DNA of 64,000 nt from Reticulascus tulasneorum (Eukaryota > Ascomycota > Sordariomycetes > Glomerellales > Reticulascaceae). Numbering within the stretch: position 1 is the stretch's first letter; each line of letters starts with the position of its first letter. The notes below the pieces were generated by a model, which saw only the letters and a program-made list of their open reading frames with translations, was not told the DNA's origin and ran no database searches. This document shows, in pieces, positions 20,586 to 31,483 of the stretch. Location of the stretch: contig LSAX01000011.1 in assembly GCA_001557505.1 (NCBI GenBank), forward strand, positions 248,001-312,000, given 5' to 3'. The translations under genes were made by a program, and so were the position numbers.

Positions 20586-21457
20586 ATGAAGACCAGTGTG
20601 TCAGTCCTCTACCCCAACGACAAAGTCGCAGCGAAAGTGACTTCCTACTCCGAGGAGCATTCTACGCCTTTGCCAAAACACATCCCAGCCTACCATGACC
20701 AGATTGACAAAGCGAACCCGAAGGCGAACTACATGATCAGTAACTTCCAGGCTCAATCAAGTTTATGGTTAGCTCGCCTCATTGGTGCCAAGCGAGGTTC
20801 GTTGATGTTGAATAACTGAACGTAAGAAGTGCCAACTAACTGTGAATAGTGCTTGAGATTGGTGTTTATGTCGGGTACTCAGGCCTGGTTTGGGCTCATG
20901 CCGTAGGTCCAGACGGGAAAGTGACAGGCCTGGAGTTCAATCCAGAGTATGCCAAGCTCGCAGAGGAGGCCTTCGCCGCCAATGGCGTTAAGAATGTTGA
21001 GGTTCTTGTAGGCGATGCCTTAGAAACGTATGTCTCCTTCCCTGTCACCGACTATAAAATGTAGACTAACATTTTCAGTCTACCAAAACTCAACCCTGAA
21101 CAACCGTACGACCTCATCTTCATTGATGCCCAGAAATCCGGGTACCCAGACTATCTCGCCGCCATTCTTGAGAAATCACAGCCAGGAGCCTCAAATCGAC
21201 TCCTCCGGCCCGGTGGTCTCATCGTTGCGGACAACGTGTTGCGCCGGGGCATTGTTGCAGACGATAGCGACGATAACCCGTATGCGGTGAACGACCGCAT
21301 TGAGGCGGAGAAGTCTAAGTTGCGGTCTGAGTACTGGGATCCCAACGATCTTATCAAGTTGAAGGAGTTCAACGACAGGTTGGCGACTGACCCGAGGCTG
21401 GATGCGTGGTTGGTGCCGCTCTACGATGGAGTCGGCCTGGGAAGGCTTATTGACTAA
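20586..21457 (+). CDS. SAM-dependent O-methyltransferase, caffeoyl-CoA/catechol type
   Basis: Soluble class I methyltransferase of 255 residues that by family methylates a catechol-type hydroxyl using SAM and a divalent metal. Exons are 20586-20796, 20850-21027 and 21079-21457; introns are 53 and 51 bp. Landmarks: the SAM-binding motif VLEIGVYVGYSGLVWA at about residue 71, an acidic end of strand 2 (GLEFNP), the metal/SAM segment FIDAQKSGYPDYL, and RPGGLIVADNVLRRG. The length and order of motifs are typical of the family. The first donor is GTTCGT rather than GTRAGT, but the frame requires a donor there because a stop follows. No other secondary-metabolism gene adjoins it, so the substrate cannot be guessed. 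Confidence 0.9.
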
Positions 21458-22875
21458 GCCGTCAAGTGGGCGTCAGCTATCGTTGCGGGAAGACAATAAG
21501 CATATGGCTCATTCCAGGCATTTTCCTGAAATCAGAAAGAACAGTAAACACACGCATAGTAGATACAATAAGCAAACACAGCAATAGTCTTAGAAACCAT
21601 TGAGTTAAAATACGGCTTGCAGAAGTAGGTCTGGTCCAGTAGGTTCGAATCGCGTTAGTTTGGTCCGACGACTTTATCCTGTATCATTAATGGATTCTGT
21701 AAGTTAGTTGTCTAGAAGCAGCAATCAGATATCATGAATGGTTGGATCTAGAAGTACACAGGACATGGAAAGTGTCAAAGACAGGCAGATGACATGACAA
21801 TGCTCTGAGTGCAGCTTGATAGAGAATCCTCCTGCGTGATCTCCTTGCCTAAGGCACATATTTCTGGTGAGCAGAGCCGATATAACGCTATTCACGCTGC
21901 TCTTCAACAACGATCTGGATCAAAGCTTGCATGACTTAGAATGCCCAGCATGAATACCCATTAGGCTGCATGAAAGAACACGAGCTTAGTAGCCTTGAAG
22001 TAAGGCAACAGTGTCAACAGAATAGAATGACCTTAGCAGCCGTATTATTTGCTTCCATTCGATTTTGATATGCTCAGGCTGAAAGACTCATGCCACCCCG
22101 GTTCACCAATGGCTACCCAAGCACCCGCCCTCATACTTGCTGCCCCTGTGGTCGAAGCTCCAATCCTCAACAAGCCAAAACAGAAAACAAAGACCACAAC
22201 TCTGAAAGGAGAACAAAGAACAAGTGAACAATACCCCTTCTCGGGCCGTTCCCATCCCTTGAACAAAGAACGGTAAAACAGGAATCACCAACCATCCACC
22301 TAGATTGGCGCCACATCCGAAGCCAGGAGCCGAAACAAGAATCTCGAACTCGCGGCCTCTGGAATCATTCCAGAATGTCTTGCCTCAGTATCTTGCATTG
22401 GATTTCAGGGTTGAAACCTCCCTGTCGCTGTAATCCAGGTGGTGTTCGGGCCTTCCAGGACCAACTGGGGACAAGTGAACAATGGGATTTGATGGAAGTG
22501 TTCGAACCAGTCTGTGAACATGAACTTGTTCGGCGGCAGACCAGGCTGGAGCGTTCAGGAAAGTGATCAATGGAACTGTTCGAAGACAGTCTCATATCCA
22601 CCTGTTCCGCGGAAGGTCCTCCCAAGCCGAATGCCCTTAATTACTCGGGTTGTCTCATGATGGACTGACTCTTCCAAGGCAGCCTCATTCAGTCAGCCGT
22701 CTAAGTCCTCTGAGCATCGAATAGCAGCAGGATCGTGAGTCCAACGAAACTGACCCAAGCGCTTCGAATCTGAAGCCCACAGCTAGCGACTAACGCCAGT
22801 CGATACATCAGTTTAGTGATCCCAGTCGACAGACCCAACCAGCGCCGGGTAACCTTGCCGCAGGAAACCGCCACG
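21458..22875. other. Intergenic region between two plus-strand genes
   Basis: About 1.4 kb with no supported gene or RNA. Short frames on both strands have no family features. A GGTTCGAATC word at about 21643 resembles a tRNA T-loop but has no surrounding cloverleaf. Confidence 0.45.
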
Positions 22876-23757
22876 ATGTGCCAAGCAGACAACGTCCAAT
22901 ACAACAACTGCGGTTGCTATTCACGAAGCCCCCGAATCAGGTACATCTGCCCGAACGGAGAAACTCTCCCCGACCAGTGCCGTCACTTGGAGGTCTCTGG
23001 TGTGGTCCGCAGAGCCGGGAGCTGCCCATCGTGCAGCAGGCGGGATGAGCAAACAAAGGTACTCCTTTCCCAAGCCACATGCGAATCGCACGCAGAGAGA
23101 CTGATGTTGAGCAGAGAGTTAGTCCGGGATTTTGTTTTCTCCCAAGGGGCAAAGTTTCGGCCTAGTCAGGAGGCATCGGAATGGAGCTACCATTTTGTGA
23201 TGATGCAAAAGGGGAAGAAACAGGACGAGGAGGCTCGTGATTCTCGATGGCTGGCGTGGAACAACGAGCACGAGGAAGAAGAGAATCTTGGTTCTGCAAA
23301 GCAGCTAGCAGTAGGGTTCGATGCTGGGTATGGAGCTGGATATCAAGCTGGACTAGAAGTTGGACATCACCAGGGGTTTGGCGCTGGATTCAAGACAGGA
23401 TACGAAGCTGCGCGTTCAACTACATCGGAACCTAAGAATAGAAGCTCGGCATCGACGATACTTGCTCGGCCGCGTCCCATGTCATATGTGGCCATAGCCG
23501 GAGCCATTAATCCTGACAAGCAAGTGGATCCACAGAACGGTCTCGCCGACAGACACGGAGCCGGACGCCGGGCACCACAGCCGAACAAGTCACCGACAGC
23601 TCTCCACTCCGTAGATCGCCCAGCCGGCTTCGTTCCACCGCAGTCTCATACCGGGGCTGAAGCCCAGAACAGCATCCTGGCGAGTAGCTATCATTTCCCT
23701 TATACGGTGGTGCGTGGAGCTATTGGAAATTTGCAGGCCTGCCTTGGATATCAATAG
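22876..23757 (+). CDS. Cys-rich hypothetical protein with eight-fold GX3 array
   Basis: Single exon, 293 residues from the ATG at 22876, whose context CCACGATGT is good; an in-frame ATG 60 bp upstream is possible but precedes no conserved-looking sequence. The first 55 residues hold Cys pairs (CGCYS, CPNG, CRHL, CPSC) that could bind metal or form disulphides. A charged, probably helical middle follows, then at residues 147-178 eight consecutive Gly-x-x-x units, mostly with aromatic or Ala fillers (GYGAGYQAG). Similar strings (deca-GX3) occur in Yae1 and Lto1, but the rest does not resemble them, so this is only a motif likeness. The C-terminal third is low complexity. No signal peptide or TM helix is evident. 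Function unknown. Confidence 0.68.
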   Translation: MCQADNVQYNNCGCYSRSPRIRYICPNGETLPDQCRHLEVSGVVRRAGSCPSCSRRDEQTKVLLSQATCESHAERLMLSRELVRDFVFSQGAKFRPSQEASEWSYHFVMMQKGKKQDEEARDSRWLAWNNEHEEEENLGSAKQLAVGFDAGYGAGYQAGLEVGHHQGFGAGFKTGYEAARSTTSEPKNRSSASTILARPRPMSYVAIAGAINPDKQVDPQNGLADRHGAGRRAPQPNKSPTALHSVDRPAGFVPPQSHTGAEAQNSILASSYHFPYTVVRGAIGNLQACLGYQ

Positions 23758-24582
23758 ACCTGGGAGGCTAGCTAGGTAGTTACCCGGACATGGATCTCAT
23801 ACCCATTCTAGAAAAAGAGCCGAACGATTAGACTGCGCATCCGCAACAAGTTGTGCAATGATGCCATCACCCGGGGGATGTCAAATTTTTCGCCTGCGAG
23901 AAGCCATCCCGCATCTGGCGGCAATCAACCGTCACCGAATCTCCACTGCGGTCCAGGTTGGGAAAGCACAGCGTGCCTACAGCTGGCTCCTCTGTTGCCA
24001 CTCGTGCCCGAGCCACTTGGCCTAGGACAGATGGGCAGTACACACAGACATAGATGCCATTGGCAATTGGGGCGACAAGGTCGACATGCAGCGCCATGAC
24101 CCTCTGCATATCATCACATCCTGACGTCGGACGAAGGAACTGGAAGGCAAATGCTGGGATTTGCGGGGCAAGCGGGGTTGGACCGGGATGAAACAGAAGC
24201 ACATCGACCACGGCATTGGATATGTGCGTTGGACGCACGCGGTGGGTGTCTGCCGCTTTCCTTCCGGACAGGCCATCGTCTTGCCATCGGATGATGGGAA
24301 CCATTAGGGCAGACGGACTAGCAGCCGTTCCACGCGAGAGGCCTGGTAATATGGTAGATGATGGGTAGTTGTATAGCGAATAGACAAGGAGCCCGGAATT
24401 CGTTTGCACATGGCCACTTGAGCCTGGACATCCGAGATGCTCAACGGGTACGAAATAGAGAGCTTTTGATCATGAGTCCACTACAGATTAGACTCGGTAA
24501 GAAATGCAACCCCCCGCACAAACCTCTTGCATGCAGCCTGGTTGGATGGGGAAATGTAAATTGCAGCTCGGAGCCTCACACG

Positions 24583-24602
24583 GACACACACACACACACA
24601 CA
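24583..24602. repeat. CA dinucleotide microsatellite
   Basis: About nine CA units followed by an interrupted ATCTACACAC tail, in the gene-poor stretch. Confidence 0.8.
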
Positions 24603-27600
24603 TCTACACACCATTTGGGATAAAAAAAAGTCGAGGCAAATGCAGTCGACAGCTGCTTGCCAAGGTTGCTCAGTCCGTGAAGTGGGTGCAGTCGGAGGCT
24701 AGTAGATCAACAAAATCCGGATAGTGACATGCACAGCATGGACCCCAAATAGCTATGATTGTCCTCCCACCCACCCATGCTCGATAGACTGCCTAGAATC
24801 GAGAAGAGAGGTTGGGGAGCTTTGGTGGCTTCTTGCAGAAGACAATTTTGCGTGCGCACTTGCGCCGAGTCCGGTTAGGAAGGTAACGGTCTGCAAATGC
24901 CGTCGTCCGGGCCGAAATGGGCAACGATGCTCGCTCTGTGGGATGAGGGCGGCGCCATCCATTGAAAACTTTGTGTCCGCCTCGAGTGCTTGATGCGTTG
25001 TTCTCGCAGTAGCAACTTCAAAGTCAGGCGATGGAGCCTTCCACGCTACGGATAGCTGCAGTGTAGGAGCAGGGAATGAGGCCCGCTGTATTGCCGCAGT
25101 CTTCAACCCCATCGTCCCGCCCGAGAGCAGAGGGATGCGCAGCATGGTGGGCTATCCCGAACAAATTCTCCGTTGATTGGTGTGTGAGGGAGAACATCCA
25201 GGCGGGACGCGGCCGAAGTGCGAATGACGATTGTCAGGAGGTCCACCTCTTTTGCATCTTGCCTCCTGGGCTGCGGCTGTCTGGAGGCTTGCTCTTACCG
25301 GGAGGCTCCTGGACGGGATGGATTTTAATACGGACGTACAGAAGAGCTTTGCGCTGCATTCTCCCTGGTGGCATATCTCGACAAGCACTGGGATCAAGGC
25401 CGGAGAGAGGCGCCTCATTGGCGTGCTGGGGCCAGTGGACATGCAAGAACGGGAAGAAGAGACGGGATGCTTTGCTTTTTTCCCCTTGCTCTTCTCACTT
25501 TCCTTTTGCAGTGACGCAGCTGCAGGTCCCGGTCCCTTTTCTTTTTTCCCTATCTCAGTTGCACTCACTTGTTGTAGTGTGTGTCGTTCGACGGGGGCAC
25601 AGGTTTAGACCGGAAATCAGCAGAACATTCAACTTCAGATGGGTAGATCTCGTTCGGCTCGGGATGGAAGGGGAACCCCTGTCTCAGTCTCAGCCTGCCA
25701 GCCCATTCTTCCTGATCTTCAGGAATTGGCTGGTGAAACCCTGCAGACAATGGAAAAAAAAGCTTGACTCGAACACTTTTTTTTTGAAGGAAATCTCGCA
25801 CGGAAATGAGTTGCCCACTCGTGAGCCCTGAATCCCCCGGTGGGAGAATCGCAATTGTGGATGCTGGCGGTGGCGGCCAGCAAAGTGAAGCTATTGATTG
25901 ACTGAGCGTTGACGAGCGCGAGATTTGCACACCTTTCGCGGCCGACTAGCCAGCCCACACCGGGCGCCGCCATCGTGTACTTCGCACCCCGTATGGGCCC
26001 AGAGGTGATGTTTGTCGAGCTGAAGCGCGCCAGGGGTGCATCCACTGCAAATAGTTAAGTGCTTGCTTTAGCCCCCCGGGGAAGGGTTGCGTTATGGATG
26101 GCGTTGAACCAATATTTGGGAACAAGATTATACCCATAACCTTAGCTCCAGCCGCGGTAGCGGTGCAAGCTGGGGCATCCACCTTGCTTTTGTTTACATA
26201 GTAATCTATTCTTACCGTTGTCAGGTGAAGCCTGGTTTCCTGCTCGGGCGAACTACTACGTCGAAAAAGGATATGGCGAATGCCACTAAAAACACACGAA
26301 CTACTATGTACGTTTCTGACTTGGGAGCCGGTGGACGAGGGACTCTAGTAGCCTTGCTGCTGACCCATGCGTGTGTGCCCTTGTTGGATCTGGTGAAGAA
26401 CTGGTTGATTCACTTGCCTAACACGGATCTGGAGAATACCGCCTCGTCCGAAGTGAGACATCCTGACTCAGTGGGACATCGAATCCGGCAGGTTGGTAGG
26501 ATCACATGGAATCCCGTCGCGTCTGATGTTGTCTGTAATCGCGTGAAGATCTCCAGAAGCATATCAAACCAGAGTCGGGAGGACTTCATATCCGTGTTTG
26601 CACCCCCAATAATGGTCCCCCTGGCAGTGACGGCCCAGCCCTATCTGCCTATCACATTTGCAAAATAAATCTGACAGGATCATAAACATCCGAAATGGGG
26701 GATGTGGTATTGCCGTGGCTCTCTGTCCGAGCACTTCCCTCACATCTCACACGGTAGATCCGGAAGAGAAAAGAAGAAAAGAGGAAGAAGGGGGAAGGGA
26801 AAAAAAGAAACCATGGCCGAAATTACCAGGCGCCGGGCTGGTGAAGCCGTCGCGGAAATTTTCTCTGCCGAAAAGACCACCCAAGCCTGGGACGGGAGTT
26901 GGGAGTTCAGATGAAAAGACGCCGATGACACAAGGCTGGGTATTAGGCAAAGAATCAATCTGCGGAACGCGGCTGGTGAAGTTGAGATGAAGCAGCGTCT
27001 AAATCCCAGAGACCGATTTATCCTAAAAACCCACGAACAGATATAAGATCCCGGCATGTACCTCTCTATAACCGCAAGTCACTTAGCAGACGATCGACGC
27101 GGAATGGCACGTTGCTGATATGTAGTGCTTCCCCGTACCGTAAAGCGGTCAACCATGTTTCTTTTCCGTTTATATACCACACAAGTCTATCTCTACTTCG
27201 TGCTTCCTAGTAATAAGGTGTTTGGACAAGCCACCGGGCCGGTGAGTGGACTGATAATCAGAATTCGGCTTCAAGTTGAGCAGAGGTATTGCAATTATAT
27301 GACCCACTCTGGAAGCCATTGAACCTCTATGATGAGTCTTGGGGGTCCAGGGGGTTCTTAGTAGCTATGGGGGGCATTTCACTCGACTGTCATTTCTTGT
27401 TCCTTAAAGTGGCATCGGGTCGGCAGTGTTGATTGGCATCGCCAAATGTGCGGGCAAGCAAACTGCAAGCTGGGCACTAACACTAGCAAACACACTTGCT
27501 TTGGCTGTTCACGAATGACATCGCGAAGACGTAGCCTCGCGGGGGCCAACATCGGGGTGGGCATGTTTTAGCTTCCTCAGATCCAAAAGCGCCACGGCTA

Positions 27601-30187
27601 GTTTGGCTCAGCCAGCCAACGACTTGAGTCGGACCACGGATCTCGTCCCGGTAGCGCTGTCATCATCCATAGGAAATTTCGAAATGGCAAAATTTGGTTT
27701 GTCATTCAGGACTGGTGGTGAAGTCATGAATACATGTGCCCGATTTGCGCCTCTGGTCAACCCCGCTAGATCATTCTCCCGATGGACATGGAGGACAGGA
27801 TTGTTGGCCAGTGATGCGTGGGTTCGCTATCGCATTGCGCGGATCTCTCATCCGCACACCTTTTTCCCTCGTGGCAACAGGCTTGGATCGTAGAGGTTCA
27901 CAGATTTCTTGAATGAAGGACGCTCCGGTCCTTGGGGGTGGTGAGGTCTGGGGACGAGCGTGTGTCATGACACGTCCGTGCGGACGGCGATCTGCACCAA
28001 TTGCTGGCTGGTGAAGAGCGAGGAACTACTTGATAAGCGTCGATAGTGGACGTGGAGATCCCCCAGATTGGAGGGCAGCCTCTGTGCCTTCGCTCAGACA
28101 TCTTTCTCCCTGCTGGGATTTTGACATCTGACCTCAGACAGTGCCACCATGACATCCCAACCAAGCCTGCCAAGCCAAGACGTCAAGGGCATCTTTTGGT
28201 AGGCATCATGAGCTTACTCCTGGAGTTGTATCGACGGGGAATTCTTGCCGCCTCAATAACGCAGGGAAAGGTAATGGGGACCCTTGCAGGAAACTGCCCG
28301 CAATTGGTATGCACGTCGGCGAAGTCCCATCGTCTCCCACGCCGGGCTTGAATTGTACTCTTTTCACAGGCACATATCGCAAATGTGTTTGCCGTACCTT
28401 ACAGGATGGAAAGTTGGAAGCGAGTGTCAGGGGGACTTCATCCTGGACGCCAGTTTGACGGCCGACCCTGTGTGCCTGTCAGCGGCTTGGGCCATTTCGA
28501 CGCAATACATAATTACGAATACAGAGTTAGCAGCCTCACCTACCAGGTACATCGCAGAGTATGCAGGTATGCGCCATGCCCCTGATCCGGTGTGTGTTGC
28601 TTTGGCACTGTGCAGGTGGCTTGCAGGATGGCTTCCTTTTGGCTCGATGGTTGAAGAACGACTGAGCACGCGGATATCGGCTTTTTGGAGATGATTAGCA
28701 AGAAAAAGGAAACAGCAAACAGGAAAAGAAACAAGTCGGGATGACTTGGGAAAATTGCCTCGCATGGAACGAGGCGCCGACCTTATAGTGGCGGACGAAT
28801 ATCGACATTTGGGACGGCAGTCCTTCGAGTTGCAAACACGGTAAGGCAATACTGCATGACCGCGGCGTCATGCCTTTTCATTCCCTAATTATCCTCAGGG
28901 CCACCTCATCAGGGCGGATTCCAAGGTTCTCAGCTCCAGGGAGTTCTACACTGTGTGTCATCAGCAGAGAGGATGGCTCCATGTCCATGTCCCCAGGTTT
29001 GGGCGGTGGGCTGCTTTCAGATTTCAGGGTGCTGTGCCCCTCATCCCCCCCAAATCCATCCAATCCGTCAGTGTCCATGTCAAACAAACAAAACCCGCGT
29101 CCCCGTTCTGCTTGCAACTGGACAATCTGGATTGCGAAATCGATTGTTGCCGATTCGTCCGGCTCTGGGATTTCTTTGGGTGGTTCCTTCCCCCCTTCTT
29201 CTTCCATTCTTCTTCTTGTTCACCTGCTTCGCTGTGGGGACCAGAAATGCTGACGTTTCGGGGGGACGTACCCACCTGGTGATTATATTCTTCGACTCAT
29301 TGCAAGACAGGAATCAGATGCTTCCGTCTTGCCTAGGACTGAATTAGGTAGGTTCGTACGTAGTAGTTGACCATGTTCCACAGAACAAAAAAAACACACC
29401 CCCGGCTGCCCAGCGAACCGGGTACGCTCCAGGGTACTGGGTAGTCAGCTAGTGCCTGGGCCACCTTGTGGGTACCGCAAGCCCAAACAAAGCCATATGA
29501 GCCGGGGATTTATTAGTTTTGAAAGGGACAGGGGTTGTTTGGGAGTAGGGGGGGGGGGATGGGAATGGGGACTGCCAGGATGGATTGATGTCCTCGTCGA
29601 ACGGCGGCCACCATACCAGAAGCAAAATCCGGCGTGCTTCGTACACATACGAACATCAGCAAGAGGAGTGTGCTAAAAGAATCAAGCTAGGCCTCTTTCT
29701 GTCAATCTCAAGTGGCCATCGGGGCCTCATATCCCCTCGCGCACTTCGCCCACCTACCGCATGTAGGTACGAAACAAACAGGTCTGAATGTACCATGCTC
29801 CGTGCTTTAGTCCTGCATGGTTAGTGCAATGGACATGTGTAGTTGTAGTCCGCCGTCTTCTCCGTATATTGATGCGGGATACTTCGTACTCACAGACTGG
29901 ATGGGATGTGATGGATGTGTGCGCCTGTACATGAAGTATGTGTGTGTACGGAGCACTTGGTAGGTGGATGTAACTTCAAAAGCCCCCCCCTTCAGTCTAC
30001 CTCATGCAAAGTCCCCACGGTCCCCTATCATCAGGTAGTCCAACATGCCAAGATCTTAGGTTACCCGCAACGGGCAGACACTACCTAGTCAACGGAGACA
30101 ACCTCCTTTGAAGGAGGAAAGAGAAGGTACCTAGTTCAGTTATTACTTGCGCGACTAGCTCTGTAGCTACTCACGCGGAGAAGGGGG

Positions 30188-30206
30188 GAGAGAGAGAGAG
30201 AGAGAA
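30188..30206. repeat. GA dinucleotide microsatellite
   Basis: About nine uninterrupted GA units in the gene-poor stretch, about 1.3 kb upstream of the large plus-strand gene. Confidence 0.8.
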
Positions 30207-31483
30207 AGCAGCGCCGCGCTTCCCCTTTGCGACTGGTGCATTCATTCGAGGCCGGGGGGAGGGGGGGGGCCGAACTTCATATGTAAGTACGGACGTAGTA
30301 GTATGTAAAGTGCGCACAAAGCTCAGAATATTGTATGTATCCTTCGTAGTAGAGACCCGGCCTGCCTAGGTATGTACTTGGGAGACTGATCAAGCTACTC
30401 TTCCATCCATCATCGACCCATTCATACATGCAGCTCTTCTGCTTGGCTCCTTGACAGAGAAGAGGCCTGTTCCCTTTTCTAATTTTTTGCTTTCCTTTTT
30501 TGAACTCTCTCCTCCCCCCAACCTCCAAACCTCCAAACTCTCTCCCCCCCCCTCTCTTCCCCCCGGTGTACTCCCCCACCCCCTGAGCAAAGCAACCTGA
30601 GCGTGGTTGCTTTTTTTTGGTGCGGTTTTTGCTTTGCCATTTCTTCAATTTTCTAATCTGACTCTCGATCTTCCGACGAATTGGTTCTCCATTGTTGCTT
30701 TCCTGTATGTCTGCTGGGTTCTGCATTAACAGGTATGTTATTATCCAAGAGGAGTTCCTTTTGCCACCCTTGTCCTGGAGTCAATCGCGATCTTCTGGTC
30801 GAGCACAGTTGGGATCGTCAGACACCCCGTCCTTCTTCACCAACCTCCTGCCCCCCCCAAAGATCTGTCACATCTGTCTCTACTTGCCCCCCCATGTTCG
30901 AGAACACAAGACCTCTTAATAAGATTTGCACCCTCCATACGGCATTATTCGCCTCCTCCCGGGCCTGCATCCAGCCTATTCTCTATCCTTATTCTCGCTG
31001 TGTGGTTGTACGAGCCCTTCTGAACCGACTTGGTTGTTGCGCATGAATTCTTGCCTTCTCCCTCCAAGTGGATCACACAACGACCTTCAGTACCATGAGG
31101 CGGCCAGTTGTTTCAGCTCCTCGACCATCTGCTGCCCACCCTGCTGCTGTTATTGCCCATGTCAAACGTCCAATTCGCTGATAGCCAATCCTAATAAGCA
31201 GCCAGCCGTCCGCCGCTTCCTCCTCCCCCCCCTCCCCGACCGACTTGGCCTTCCACCACATAAGCAATTCTTTAATATACAAGGCCCTCGTCTCACAGGC
31301 TCACAGCACCCTCCTTCACGCCGCCTGATAGGGTAACCCGGCTGAATATCGCGCCCAACTAGCAATATCTGTCCTGCATCAACTTAATCTCCTGTCGTCT
31401 TACGCAGCTGAGGAGAGGTGCAGCCGCCGCCTTTCCCCACTGACCGACAGAGCGACTTATACACCAGAAGCCGGACTGTGACC

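Larger units (their letters stand above)
23758..31483. other. Gene-poor stretch of about 7.7 kb
   Basis: I found no gene here that I can defend. Open frames of 100-250 codons exist on both strands but have no domains, signal peptides or sensible splice partners. Visible elements are a CA microsatellite (24583-24602), a GA microsatellite (30188-30206), G and C runs near 29550 and 30250, and a strongly pyrimidine-rich plus strand from about 30430 to 31440 that is likely promoter and 5' UTR of the large gene at 31484. No transposon remnant or terminal repeat was recognised. Confidence 0.45.

Noticed and set aside
21600..21680. tRNA-like GGTTCGAATC word
   Set aside because: The T-loop word is not flanked by a pairing T-stem, and no acceptor stem or anticodon arm can be drawn.
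25076..25831. Plus-strand open frame of 251 codons in the gene desert
   Set aside because: No recognisable domain, competing frames on both strands, and no splice-linked partner exons.
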